Of a stretch of DNA of 64,000 bases, positions 1 to 11,400 are shown one piece after another. The DNA is taken from NCBI GenBank assembly GCA_916610825.1, contig OU744453.1:18998241-19062240 (forward strand). The letters are read 5' to 3'. Made by a program: the position numbers and the translations under genes. The notes beneath the pieces were generated by a model, which did not search any database, was not told the DNA's origin, and worked only from the letters and a program-made list of their open reading frames with translations. The first letter of the stretch is position 1, and each line of letters opens with the position of its first letter. The DNA is from Haliclystus octoradiatus (Eukaryota > Cnidaria > Staurozoa > Stauromedusae > Haliclystidae).

Positions 1-445
1 TTTCTTTCTTTGTGTTTGTTTAATTCAGCGTTAATTTTATTCTTGACAATCCTGCTTAAGGCCTCCCTGAAAAGACCAAAATTCCATGGGGTGGTGGGGC
101 TGATAAGATTAGGGAACACTAACATCGCCAGCTAGCATTTCAGAGAGCTTGTGCTCTGCATCAATAAATACATAAATACATTGTGATCAATTCAGTCAAG
201 CTATCAGGTAAACCCAGTCTGTGAACAGTTATTTTACTAAATACTTATCAGGTTATAACCTTGTGGGCATGTATTGCTGTGTGACATTCTTATAATGAAG
301 TTACTTTACTGATTTTTCCGTACGCAAACACAAACTTGGAAAAAATGGCATTTAAACGAAGTTTTTCATCAAATAAAGTTGTTTAATCGTGTTGAATAGA
401 GAGATATGCTTCGGAACTGAACTATGGATTATGAGAGTATCCTAT

Positions 446-469
446 GGAAGGACCCGTAAGGGTCCTTCC
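446..469. repeat. perfect 10-bp inverted repeat with 4-nt loop
   Basis: GGAAGGACCC, then GTAA, then GGGTCCTTCC. It lies in the left-edge MON2 intron. No associated gene or run of T/A was seen that would make it a known regulatory element. Confidence 0.8.
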
Positions 470-631
470 ACACAATTATATCCCTGCTACTGGAACCCTA
501 CACAATGGGAGGACAGAGCAAATTCAGAAGAAAATTGATATTTTTTTACGAGTTAGGCCTATAGGACAAACTTCAGCAACAAAATGATGAAATGTTAGGC
601 CTACATAGCATTTCAGATAGCCAGAACTGTG

Positions 632-811
632 AATACTTAGCTTAGGGCATTGGACCTCGGCACGTAGGGTCTTGAGTTCAATCCCTGGCAAAGCAATATC
701 ATTGGTTAGCGTCAAGAAGGGCTTGATAAACACAAACCCTCTCCAATAAGAAACATTAACCAACTAATCAACCACACAGGTGAAAAAGGTACTAGCTTAC
801 CCGGCTTGCGG
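632..811 (+). repeat. tRNA-derived SINE, family 1 (copy 1)
   Basis: The head carries a B-box-like GAGTTCAATCCC after an eroded A-box region. It is followed by a middle block (GCGTCAAGAAGGGC) and a tail ending in GGTACTAGCTTACCCGGC. Other copies share the same order: 9948-10115 (-), 10950-11090 (+), 51214-51396 (-), 53084-53280 (-), and a fragment at 41755-41800 (-). The middle block, best kept as GGCGTCAGGAAGGGCATCC in the 53 kb copy, resembles the conserved central domain reported in widely distributed metazoan SINEs (Ceph/Nin type); that link is from memory. Confidence 0.75.
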
Positions 812-1035
812 CACAATAATGATGATGACCTTTTGTCGGACAACACCAGTAGGCTATATAAGGAACGTCTTCTTAACAAAGCAAAAGCAATTTGTTTACA
901 TCTCATGTAAAGCTGCCTGCTACACAAGTTTTCTTGTTATAACTGATTGCTTTTCATCTTACTTGCTTTAAATGTGTTTAATAAATCACCAAATTATTGA
1001 ATTATGTGAACGAATATATAAGCAATGTTATTTAC

Positions 1036-2303
1036 CTTTGGCAATGTTACCTTCTTTCGTTGAGAGCATTCGCAACTTCAAAATACCTCCTTCACATGAC
1101 TGAAACAAAGATATCAGAGACAAATAGTGAATTTTAATCTAGTATCAGATATATGTGTCTTAAATAGTATCTAACTGATGATCGCATAACTTCTAAGGGT
1201 GAAAATTCAATCAAGGAAAAGAAAAGAATTTGTAGGCTAGTCTTGACCCTTGGAATTATATTGTTAAATGTTAGGCTAAACTGTAATCAATTTCAAATCT
1301 CGAAACATAGATTTTTACCATATAACACGATACGGTGTAACAGTGTTAATATCACCACTGTTGATATGACGTCAAGCTTCATTCAACAAATTTTTTGCGA
1401 CCAGTTTCAATCAACCTCAATTATTTCACTCTGGTTAATAGTTACAACCCGTGGTGGCCAAATCTTGGGGGTGCAGTGCCATACTCTGCAGACTGGCTCA
1501 AATATTAAATATTGATTCCTATTTGAAAAAGATTTTTCACTGGGAATATCAAGGGAAGTTATGTTGCACAACGGTGTCTGTAACTTGCGTTCTTTTTCAG
1601 AAAATTTGTCATGATTTAGGCTATCTACAACTACGTCTCCTGCTTACGTTTCCACACATGTAATAACACAAGTTATTAACATTGGTTGCGCAAGTACTTC
1701 AACATGTAGGCTAGAGTTTACGGCGCATCATCAAGGATTTAAGGCTAATCATCTATATGAGCTAATTTCTGATTACTTACAGGGCAGCTGAAATATGAAA
1801 GGCCCCAATAATACAATGTCTATTTAAATGATTTGAAATTTCAGCTTAAAATGGGCCATAAATTGAACCCTTATCATCTAGCTAGAAACCCTCAATTAGG
1901 TCCACAAGCAAATCAATGTTATGACATAGTCACAGTGATAGGTACAATTCTATATAATGGGAAACTTGTCTTGTCACTGTTAGTTGACATCATAAATCAC
2001 AGAAAGAAAAAATTACTTATAAACATTTAATAAGCAGTGATTAGTCAGCCTATTTCACTAGGACTAGAAGAGAAGTCCATCTTATTTTAAGACAAAATGA
2101 ATGCTTCTAAATATTCTAGCCTAGCTTGCCGCTAAAACAGTAATATTTGATCGCCATTGCCATACGCCTACCTCTTTAAGGGCTGGAAATCTTTTCTTGC
2201 ATTCATTATGGACAGATTTAAGATCAGCAAGAAGCGAATCGATTAATTTCTTTGCATCATTTTCATTCATTTTAAAATCAATTCGCTCGCAAAAATCTTT
2301 CAC
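1036..2303 (-). CDS. MON2: MON2 homologue, N-terminal exons 1-2 (partial, runs off left edge)
   Basis: MON2 is a large peripheral scaffold related to the Sec7/BIG Arf exchange factors; it works in Golgi-endosome trafficking. Two coding exons are visible: 2172-2303 (44 codons, phase 0, donor GAG|gtaggc) and 1036-1099 (acceptor gtttcag, donor AAAG|gtaaat, phase 1). The joined peptide contains LLADLKSVHNECKKRFPALKE followed by SCEGGILKLRMLSTKEGN, which lines up with the N-terminal dimerisation region of animal MON2 ([25 protein letters not shown] then AAESGIIKVKTIAAR). Translation may start at 2303 or at the second Met at 2270, which fits the family length better. Exon 3 was not found in 1-1035, so the rest of this roughly 1,700-residue protein should lie left of the window. 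Family assignment rests on remembered sequence, but the two-exon match across an intron is strong. Confidence 0.88.
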
Positions 2304-3010
2304 GGCCGATACGAAACTAGATTACCAGACAGCGAACTATTGTCGATCACAGCAAATAACATCGAATCAGGAAACTCCCAGTGCGTTTTTGTATAATATT
2401 ATACATTTGTAACCATTGTTACAGGATGAATAACGTCTTCAACATAAGTTTACTTTAAATATTAAATAGAAATTGTTTAATTAGCAAAATCAGAAGATTT
2501 TCAAGGGCTCATCCGCCATCTTGTCTGTTGTTTCATTTGTAGATTACTTGTTTCTCATTCTCAAACGTGGCAGCATTATTGATACGAGGCTATAATACCA
2601 CACCCATGCGTGAAATGCCCCTATTTTGACTGGATGTCTAAAACAAGTTCTAATAAGAGTCACAAGTAGAACATTCATAACCATGCTTGGCTATCATGCT
2701 AATCACGCTAAGAATATGTATTTGGGCAAGCTCCACGGATCGATAGAAAAGGGAATGTCATACTCGGGAATATATATTTATTTTTGCGGGAATATATATT
2801 TATTTTTGCTTTTCTATTTGACCCCCATAGCGGGACCCGAGTAAGCTCCAACGTTTTTCCCCAACGTCAATTCCACGTGTGTTATATGCTTTTCAGACTG
2901 TTAATACCAGGGTAGTATTAGTTGAAATTTAGACGGTTCCATTGTAGGGATGTTTTGTACTTGTTTTGTCAAACATATGTGCTAGACGAAGAACGTCACA
3001 AATACCTATA

Positions 3011-3515
3011 TACAGTCAAACCTGTTATAATGGTCACCTCTATTCAGCGATTACCTGTCTATAATGGTGGTCACTCTCGAATCATATTTTCTATTGAATC
3101 AACCCTGTATATAAAGGCCACCAGCATATAGTGGTCAAATTTATCTACCTCTCATAGCTGACTGTAGCCTGCGTACCAGCCCCTAGGTTTTTCTGAAACC
3201 ATAGGGTCTGTGAACTAATGTGTGATTTTCAGCCGAACAAGTTCTCATGAATTTGAGATATAATTTATACATTACGTTGAGATCATTGTCGCGGCTGATA
3301 ACTATGACGTGTTTGACAGAGAGTTGTGATTTTATGACAATTGATGTTTTGTGACAGTGTGTGAATTGGAATGTGAATAATTTACTAAATTTATATAGGT
3401 GCTATTTTCAATGGGCTGAGAATCACACATTAGTTCACAGACCCTCTGGTTTTAGAAATAAACCTCGGGGCTGGTACGCAGGCTAAACTGGATGCTACAT
3501 ACAGGTATCACTGTA
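3011..3515. mobile_element. pogo-like MITE, family P, split by a second MITE
   Basis: Family P elements are about 180 bp. They begin TACAGTCAAACCTGTTATA, end in the inverted counterpart (ACAGGTTTCACTGTA), and are flanked by TA. The CAGT terminus and TA target site fit the Tc1/mariner-pogo group (inference). This copy is interrupted by the element at 3165-3485; its last 30 bp resume after that insertion. Confidence 0.75.
3165..3485. mobile_element. 320-bp MITE with about 70-bp terminal inverted repeats (copy 1)
   Basis: Ends TAGCCTGCGTACCAGCCCC and its near-perfect inverse, with inverted similarity continuing for about 70 bp on each side. A second, older copy is at 15268-15586 with the same centre (GACGTGTTTGACA, then a GTGATTTTATGACAATT block). 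No coding capacity. The superfamily is uncertain; flanking duplications are unclear. Confidence 0.85.
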
Positions 3516-3613
3516 TGAATAAAACTGCAATTTAAACTTTCATATGATCCTTCGTACATCTAGTGTTGATGATAGTACAGTTAATGCACTTCTACTACAT
3601 TCAATGTTTCTAA

Positions 3614-3619
3614 TTTATT
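3614..3619 (-). terminator. likely TPRKB polyadenylation signal AATAAA
   Basis: TTTATT on the plus strand reads AATAAA on the minus strand, about 100 nt past the TPRKB stop codon. Canonical hexamer and sensible distance, but not otherwise tested. Confidence 0.55.
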
Positions 3620-3717
3620 CACAGTACTTGTCTTGATAAGTAAAACAAGTAAAATATTATAGGTATATGCTTATAGATGATGCTTTGAGTTGCCAAGGCA
3701 ACAATTGTGTTCAGAAT

Positions 3718-6700
3718 TTACATTAAATCTTTGGTTGAAATTCTACTTGTAATAATATCTTCAACTGTTCCTATTTCAAATTCTTCTGAAGCAATTTTGT
3801 AATGCTGGAATACAAATAATAAAATGAATTAAACAAAATGGATTTGACGAGAAATAAATTCCAAAGTTACAGCAGAAATGTCTAAGGATAATCTTGGGTA
3901 ATGAATTTTGATCAACATTTAATTGACAGAAGATTCAATCTTCATTCTTCAATCCAAATTACACGATTCTCAATTAAATTATAGTACAGGCAAACAAACC
4001 TTCAAAATGGTCGATTAAGAGAAATTATTCAAATAAGATATATTTAATTATGTAATATGAAGAAGGATTAGTTTTTGCTTCTTCTTATACAATATTGATT
4101 TACAGTCATGTGAGTAATTGTTGATTAAAAACATTTGTTGTTATTGGGCCATCCTCTACACAATTTTGTAATATTAATACATTCTAATGTCATAAAAGCA
4201 AACCTGTTTTAGCGGTCACCTTTATACAGCAGCCACTTGTTTATGGCGAGTCAATAACAATTTTCAATATAAAATATTTTTATTAAATCTGTATGTATAT
4301 ATACGCCACCAATGGTTAATCTCTCTTCATTTCATAGCTTTCTATTATGCTTATACAGTCAAAGCGGCCACCTGTCTATAGTGGTCACTCTTGCAATGTC
4401 TAAAATAGTATTTTCTATTGAATCAAACCTGTATATAAAGGCCACATGTCTATAATGGTCAATTTATCTACATCGTGTAGCTGGCTGTTATATCCAGGTT
4501 TCACTGTACACAGTTTCGTGATTACATGTTTTCAAGATAGTGTTTACGGAACGTCAGGAAAGGGGTTTAGCCTTCCGGAATCCTAAAGCTTGAATCTATT
4601 TTTTCTTCTGGGTTTTCTGTTTAGGTTTGGCCTGACAAATCATAAGAATATCAACTTTCTTCTTAACTTGCTTTAGCCTCCTGGGATCAAGGATCACAGG
4701 GTTATATACTCTGTCAGACCCTGGACATACCAATTCTAGCAAATAAAAATTGATGCTAATGTTGACATGCACTCAAATTAGTTATACTGTATTGTAAACG
4801 TAAACAGAATGTGAATCGTTATTTCACCTTAGTCAACAATTCTCTATCGATATTAATTTGATTTTCATCTTCTGTCGTCGGTATTCCATTGACAAGTTGA
4901 AAGATACTATTTTCCTAAGCAATAGAAAAATAAAACCACATATGTTATAAATTCAAATTTAACTGAATCAACAATGATTCCTATGTAAAATAGCACCTAC
5001 TGGGATTAATTTGATTTTGGGAGTCAATTTTATAAAAAGGAGTCGATCAGACATAAATTAATAATTTTGTTTGTGTTTTTTTTTTCATTGAATGTTCATT
5101 AATTACAATCATCGTCATCATTATTTATCAAGAAAACCTTTAAAGGGGCAAAAATGATCGATGGACTCTACGCGCTTAGAGTCACATGCATTTGTATTGT
5201 TTCTGTGCCTGAAGCCATACTGAAACTTTAAATTTGAAGCCATGACTGACATTAATCATTGAATTTACGTTAAGCTTAATTCAAGTTGAGCTTGCACAGC
5301 AGCCACCGGTCAATGTTGCTCCTTTAAGTTACAGATAATTATTAACCAAAGGACTGATACTGTATATAGGGGGCTCCTATATATGCCATTGCCATAACAT
5401 ATTTATGTGCAATCAATTTTGCAATTTCACATAAAAAGCAATAACATTTTTAGTTTCATGTATCCATCCCTATAGAAGAAATGTGTTTGCAAGTATTAAA
5501 AGTTTGGGCTGATCAAAAATGTATAAATAGGGTTTGATTAACTTGAAATGAGGGTCCTAGCATATCATCAGGTATATTGAAAGTTAAACATACCAAACAC
5601 TCCTTATGTTCATGAAGTAGTGCTATTATCACATTACTGTCTCCTTCGTGACTTCCAAATTGTTTAAGTGCATCTGATATCTGCCAAAAATAAAAATAAA
5701 AAGTTAAAAATACCAATTTGAAAAGTGAAATAATTATGATGTCTCTGTGATTAGCTAATAGGTTACTGGTACCTGGCAGGTGCTTAATTTGACCTATTTA
5801 ACAAAGATAGCATAATTTATTATAATATTATCATAAGTGTATGTACCCTAATTATGTATCTTGGATTTTCGTAAGATTTGGAATAGCATTTAAACTAGGA
5901 TTTCACTTCCAAAGTAGATTATTGGTAGTATTTTTTTCAATAACGTTAAATAATAATGGAATAGAAAGGAGAAACAGCGGCAAAATGCTCTTTGGTATTG
6001 TTCTTCCATTTTCTGTATTTCTTCTGGTTGTTGTTTAATATATTGAATAGATTAGACCAAGAAATTAATTGTGCTTCCTACTGCTTTTAAAAAGAAAAAA
6101 TGAATAAGGTTAGTGACGTCACCAAAATAAACGTGCATCAGAATAAAAGTCTCAAAACATCGATATCTCTATCACTTCTTATCAGATCGGCTTCAGACTT
6201 AAATTGATCAATTTTTTAATTGTGTGGTGTAACTGTGAATATCTCTGTAAGTTCACGATTTACTGTAATTTCAATAGAGAGTTGTGTGACTGGGGATTCT
6301 TGGGACCATGTGTAGCCTACTGACACAAAGACGCAGAGATGAAAAGATGTAGCCCAAAGGCTGATTAAAAGTACTTTTGTAAATTCAGCACACTATAAAT
6401 TATTGTTGTTAAATTAACTTTGATGAAATCATTACTATTGATATAGCCTATTGTCTGATTGTGTTATCCACCAATGCAATCAGGACATTTTTAGAAATAA
6501 TTTCATTGAGAGAGTGGCCACTGTGATCAGGTGACCTTTATATACAGGGTCTTTATATACAATTGTTGTAAAGTGGGAGAAAGAAGGAATGCTACATTAC
6601 TGTACTTAAAGAAGCAACATTAACCAGTGGTCGCTGCAAGCTCAACTTCAATTAAGCTTAGCATAAATTCAACGATCAATGCAAGCCATGGCTTAGCATG

Positions 6701-8314
6701 GCTTTAAATTTCAAGTTTCAACATGGTTTCAGGCATAGAAACAATAATAAAATAAGTAATGTAGAAGGTGTCGCCCTATCGAAGGCACCCATACCACTCT
6801 TCTATTTCTAGATCAGTGGCTTTTTTCACTAAGAGCAATGGTTTTAAACGCGCTTTGTTGATCTCAGCCGCGACACTGCAGATCAATTACAACAGATTTC
6901 ATGGCAGACACGTTTCGATTGTCAATGCACAACGATGCGCCGCAGCTATTCACATTGCAATTCCCTCTGGACCATTCCATCCGCCATCCTCAGATGGTAC
7001 TCATTTGATGTTTCAGATAAAGTCAAGGTTGAGTTGACCTTCGGGGGATTTGAACCACAGTCGATCAGATTATGATCCGATCTGAAGTTCGGTTGCTCTG
7101 ACATCTGAGCTAATCCTCCTTAGAAACAATACACACACCAAATACTGCATTGATCAAGCAATATCTAGGCCTACAAAGCAAAAATGTGTTAATAACGGAA
7201 AGATAACTTACACTACGTGAATATGACAGGTTGTAGATAATCTCTGAATGAATATTTCTTGTCTTCCTTTTTCCTTGTTCTTCTGCTATCACAGCCTTGT
7301 AAGCAGCAACTTGAATTGTAAAATCTCCTGCAATCTGTGTTACAAACACAATTGCTATCAGAATTTCTTCACAAAAATGTAACCTATTAGCATAATAGAT
7401 TAACTAATCAACGAGATCTCAGGGGGAGCCTGTTGAAGATTCGCCTGCGGGCACCTTAAAGGAGCAAAATTGACCAGCGGGCTCTACGCGCTTAGAGTCA
7501 CATGCGTGTTTGTCGTTTGTATTGTTTCTGTGCCTGAAACTATGGTGAAATTGAAATTTGAAGCCATGCAGAAGCTTTGACTGAGGTTGATCGTTGAATT
7601 TACGCTAGCTTAATTCAAATTGAGCTTGTCGAGACTGCCGGTCAATTTTGCTCCTTTAACGGATAATTGAATCAATTGAAATTATTGAATTATATATTAT
7701 CAGTATCAAAGCTGTCTGTTTGACTGATCTACTAATTAGGGCAATCCTGACTTTCTGGACATCCGAGCTAACGTCTTTCTTGCGTCGGTGATTTGCACTG
7801 TTTCACGCTTTGTTTACACTAGAATGATATATATTTTCTATAGAATATTGTTTTTTCGTACAAGCCAAGGTCCCAAGGTCGGAGAAGGCATAAATCTGTT
7901 AAAGCAACAGCCAGGCCAGCCAGCAACCATCAGTGCTTGGCTGCTTGCGGACAAACATTTCGCGGAAGAAGCCTCTGAGACGTCGTCAAAAAGCGCCCTT
8001 CTCTGCAAACTGGCTCCTAGTCTTGCGTATGAGTAGTACTAAGTAGTCAATCACTAACAGACACTGTGAGACACAGTAACACTAACACAGACACAGTTAA
8101 CATTTTTAAAACTTAAAAAGTATATGGGCAATCAAAATAATGGAATATATTTCTTGTTTTGTACCATAGATGGACGTAGAAGTGCCCCAGAGTGCTTCTT
8201 TTCAACAAATATACTCTTTCTTAATTCATTGGTATTCTTTACATCTTTAAAATATCCAACACTAAGTAATTTATCACAAACTTCATAATGTTTCACCTTC
8301 TCCAAGTTCGCCAT
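3718..8314 (-). CDS. TPRKB: TPRKB / Cgi121, KEOPS complex subunit (complete, 5 exons)
   Basis: TPRKB (Cgi121) binds the Bud32/TP53RK kinase within the KEOPS complex, which makes t6A37 on ANN-decoding tRNAs. Exons in transcription order: 8165-8314, 7212-7334, 5594-5680, 4828-4914, 3718-3804. All junctions are phase 0 with GT-AG sites, giving 177 residues (human is 175). Matches to the human protein run end to end: YFKDVKNTNELRKS (human LFKDVKNAGDLRRK), AAYKAVIAEEQGKRKTR then SEIIYNLS (human AANKAVHLYKLGKMKTR, TEIIFNLS), ISDALKQFG (ISEALKKFG), and the C-terminus IGTVEDIITSRISTKDLM (IGTLLDAIICRMSTKDVL). The start ATG has a good context (aaaATGG). Introns hold three copies of a TTAA-flanked MITE, a SINE and pogo-like copies. 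The gene is divergent to PDCL, 96 bp away. Confidence 0.96.
4191..4508. mobile_element. two adjacent pogo-like MITEs, family P
   Basis: Two head-to-tail copies, about 4191-4345 (degraded) and 4354-4508 (TA-CAGT start, CACTGTA end). Both lie between TPRKB coding exons 4 and 5. Confidence 0.65.
5140..5327. mobile_element. TTAA-flanked MITE (copy 1), TPRKB intron
   Basis: The same family as 7456-7659, somewhat eroded. Both ends carry TTAA followed by an inverted AGGRGCAAAA-type terminus. The TTAA target site fits piggyBac-like transposition (inference). Confidence 0.7.
6605..6752. mobile_element. truncated TTAA-flanked MITE, reverse orientation
   Basis: Starts TTAAAGAAGCAACATTAACC and runs through the family's interior (GCTCAACTTCAATTAAGCTTAG, in two shorter shared blocks) before stopping short of the other end. 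Confidence 0.6.
6755..7102 (-). repeat. tRNA-derived SINE, family 2 (copy 1)
   Basis: Read on the minus strand it opens with a tRNA-like head (GGATTAGCTCAGATGTCAGA for box A, GGTTCAAATCC for box B), followed by a body of about 250 bp. Other copies: 16028-16362 (+) and 17886-18352 (+, with about 145 bp of extra sequence after the head). The bodies stay alignable throughout, which explains similar-looking open frames in all three. Confidence 0.8.
7456..7659. mobile_element. TTAA-flanked MITE with perfect 20-bp ends (copy 2)
   Basis: Begins TTAAAGGAGCAAAATTGACC and ends with its exact inverse. It lies in TPRKB intron 1. The best preserved of three copies, so probably the youngest here. Confidence 0.85.
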
Positions 8315-8410
8315 TTTAGGTAGCTGCAGTATTGTGGTTACCTCGATTTGAAACTAATGCTTCCTTCGCCTTCAGAAAATAGACAGAAATTTTGAAATAC
8401 TGTAGCAGAC
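8315..8410. promoter_or_regulatory. shared TPRKB/PDCL promoter region
   Basis: Only 96 bp separate the divergent ATG codons of TPRKB (8314, minus) and PDCL (8411, plus), so both 5' UTRs and at least part of both core promoters must fit here unless a non-coding first exon exists elsewhere. No TATA box is visible, as is common for divergent housekeeping pairs. Transcription starts cannot be placed from sequence. Confidence 0.7.
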
Positions 8411-11400
8411 ATGAATTTAGATGATAAATTACTCGGATATAAAAAGGATAATTACTGCTCTAGTTCAGAAGAAGAAGATGAAGGAGGAGAAGAAGCTGCT
8501 GTAGAAAGAACAGCGGAAACGTTTGGAAATGGACCAAAGGTAGGGGGGTCAGAACACTCGGATTACAACTCTACAGGAACTTAATTAGGCTAAGAGGATG
8601 AGTTAGAAGTTAGAAAAGGGTAGCCTAAGTAAGTTTGGTTGATAATTTGCAAAACCTTTATAATTAACTGTATTAGTAATAATCTGGTAATAATAATTTG
8701 TTTACGAATTATGCTAGTAATGATTTTAATAGTGACGTCAGAGGCACTAATTTCAGTAACTGATCTGAGAGCTGATGAGCTGACCACAAATTTTGTTATC
8801 ATTAATTAGACCTTGTGCTCAGTGTGCTGTAAAATCCTTCAGTATTTACACTAGAAGTGGATTTCCAAAACCCGGGTAGGTTGTAAGGCGACGCTGTCGA
8901 TACACATCCTTTGAATAGCGGCAACTGGCACTCAACTCATCCCTAGAAATGTTACAATTTGAGAAAGAAACTACAATAAAAAAAATGCACAAACCTTAGT
9001 ACAGTAGGGCTATGTAATTAATATATCTACAAAGCTTTTTTTATTGAATGAATCGCTGTTTTGATTTGGAACGCCAGAGTTGAGATTTCTCAAGATTCTC
9101 AAGGTAGGATTATAAGAATAATACTAGAGAAAAGTGGAATTAAAATTGGCGCACTCTAACATCTGTTGAAATTTCCAAAATCACTAGACATTGTTATTTT
9201 ATGTAAGGTGAGACTTTAAATGTTTTTAATCTAGGGCTCATAAATCATATCTAAAATTAGCCCCAAACATTTCTTGAAAATATCAATAAAAAAAAATCAT
9301 ATTTTGCTTCTTGAAACATACAAAAATGAAAACTAGATGATCCAAGCTTTCGAATGATATGTGTTTCGTCTATTTTGCACTTTGATAGCAAACACAAATC
9401 GCAAACTAAAATTTTGTTTGCAAGTTGACGTGGTGTAACCCAAGTTATATTTTTATTTTTTTATTTGTGATTTTAGACTGGACCCAAAGGAGTTCTACAA
9501 GACTATAAGCGTTACAGACAAATAGAAAATGAAGAGAAAAAACAACAAGCCATTGAAAATATGGCTTTATATAAACGCCTTGCAATGACATGTCAGTCAG
9601 CAGTAAGTGATTTTATTTTACAGGCGTTTGCAACTCATAGCTTGTACCCCTGACATTATGAGCCAGTGACAAAATGCACACCTCAAATGTTTGAGCGCAA
9701 AGGTGTGCAGTGATGTTGTTACCATTGGCAACATTTCCTATATCCAAAATTTAAATTTTACTTTTGAAAAATTAGAATTCAACGTGAGGTCTTTGTCTTC
9801 TATTATGTGATAGCTACATTTTCCATACATTTTTAGGTGTTTCTGTTTTGAAGGATTAATCAAGAATTGAATATCTTTTGATAAATTACCATGATATATA
9901 CGAGTTCCATGCATAGTTTTTGTTTGGATTTATCATTTATTCACAAAACAGGGCTTTTTTCACCCATGTGATTGGTTCATTGGGTTAGTATTTTGAAGCT
10001 GTGTTTGTGTGTTTAATAGCAGGATACCCTTTCTGACGCCAACCAATAGTGCTCCAGGCATGGTTTGGACCCAAGACCCTATTTGTAGTTGTATTTGAGC
10101 TGCTGCACCCGGTTGGCTACTTTCTGATTTTCTTATAAGATTTGCCAAAATTTATCTGAGCGATTGTATGACACAAACGGAAAGTCACTGATGCGAGATA
10201 TGTGAAGTACTTTTGATCATAATGCTGTTTATTTTGATATAAAATCAGAAAACAAACATTTGAAGAACATGACCACTCAATAAGTGTATATCCCGAATAT
10301 TGGGAAATTGCTTCTTTAGATAGATCAAGTTTTTCTATTTCTATATGTTCCTTTTGTATTTTTACTTTGCACGGTCATTACCCCCTCCAAAATGCAGTCA
10401 AGCGGGTTTACACCAGAAGAAACATTTAAACATTTCAAGTTTCTATCTCTTAAAAAAAAGCGGCTGAACCAAATGGAAAGTGTTTTTAAAATGATCCATT
10501 CAACATTTAGCTCAAAATGTACACATGTATTTTATCTAGATTTGATGTCAAAAGAGATACAGTTTAACCCGCTTGAGTGCAAGTCAAAATTGCCAACGGT
10601 TTTCATTGCATTTATCTGAAATTGCTTACCAAGGACTTGACCAGAAAGTTGTTTAACGGGTTTCAAAGCCAGGTTGCAGATAAGCGGGAATTTCATTTAT
10701 CCGAATTGCACATAAGCGAGTTACACTGTATAAGTCTCTGAAGTCAAAAGTTATTAGTTTTGGATTTTTTCTTTAAATGTGTTCACGGTATGCGATTGGC
10801 ACCTCTTTACGACTTTTCCTAGACAAAGGTATTTAATCCCCATTAACTATACACAGAAAGTGCACAGAGACTACCCGCTGTGATAATCATATCTAGGCTA
10901 AGCCATAAAGAGGTGTAGCCGCTTGAAAAATGTTTAAATTAGATATATGGACATAGGATGTTGGGCCTCGTCCCAATGGGCTTGGATTGAATTCCTGGTA
11001 TCCGACCATTAAACTCGCATACACTCCAAGACACTAAGCAACTGACCAACTCACCAACCACCCTACTACTAGCTTACACGATTTGTTGTAAAATGATTAA
11101 TCTAAGCAAATATAATATAATATATACTAAAATAAGACATTCATTCCTTGCAAATTTTATATCAATTCAGAATGACGAAAAAGCTGACAGAGAAAAAGAA
11201 GACGATGACGAATTTATGAAAGAATATCACATGAAACGAATGCAGCAAATGAAAAAAGAGTTTATTACTACACAAGGAAAGAATAGGTAAGTCTATCAAA
11301 TCTAAACTTATTGTTTAGTCATTAAATATCTGAATATCATCGATTTCATTTTGAGCCAGCCTTATAAGCAGCTCATAAACCGTTCATGGAAAGTTCACAA

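Larger units (their letters stand above)
2304..3613. other. MON2-TPRKB intergenic stretch
   Basis: No exon recognised. It should hold the MON2 promoter and 5' UTR, but no clear TATA or initiator was seen. At 2767-2810 a 21-22 bp unit beginning GGGAATATATATTTATTTTT is repeated twice in tandem. The right half is filled by a nested transposon pair described separately. Confidence 0.6.

Noticed and set aside
6768-7037. Open frame similar to ones at 16097-16339 and 18057-18344, hinting at a conserved small protein
   Set aside because: All three are bodies of the same tRNA-derived SINE; similarity is at DNA level and extends through the tRNA head.
7788-8036. Plus-strand 82-codon open frame in TPRKB intron 1
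   Set aside because: No recognised similarity, no splice context, antisense to an intron; probably chance or repeat-derived.
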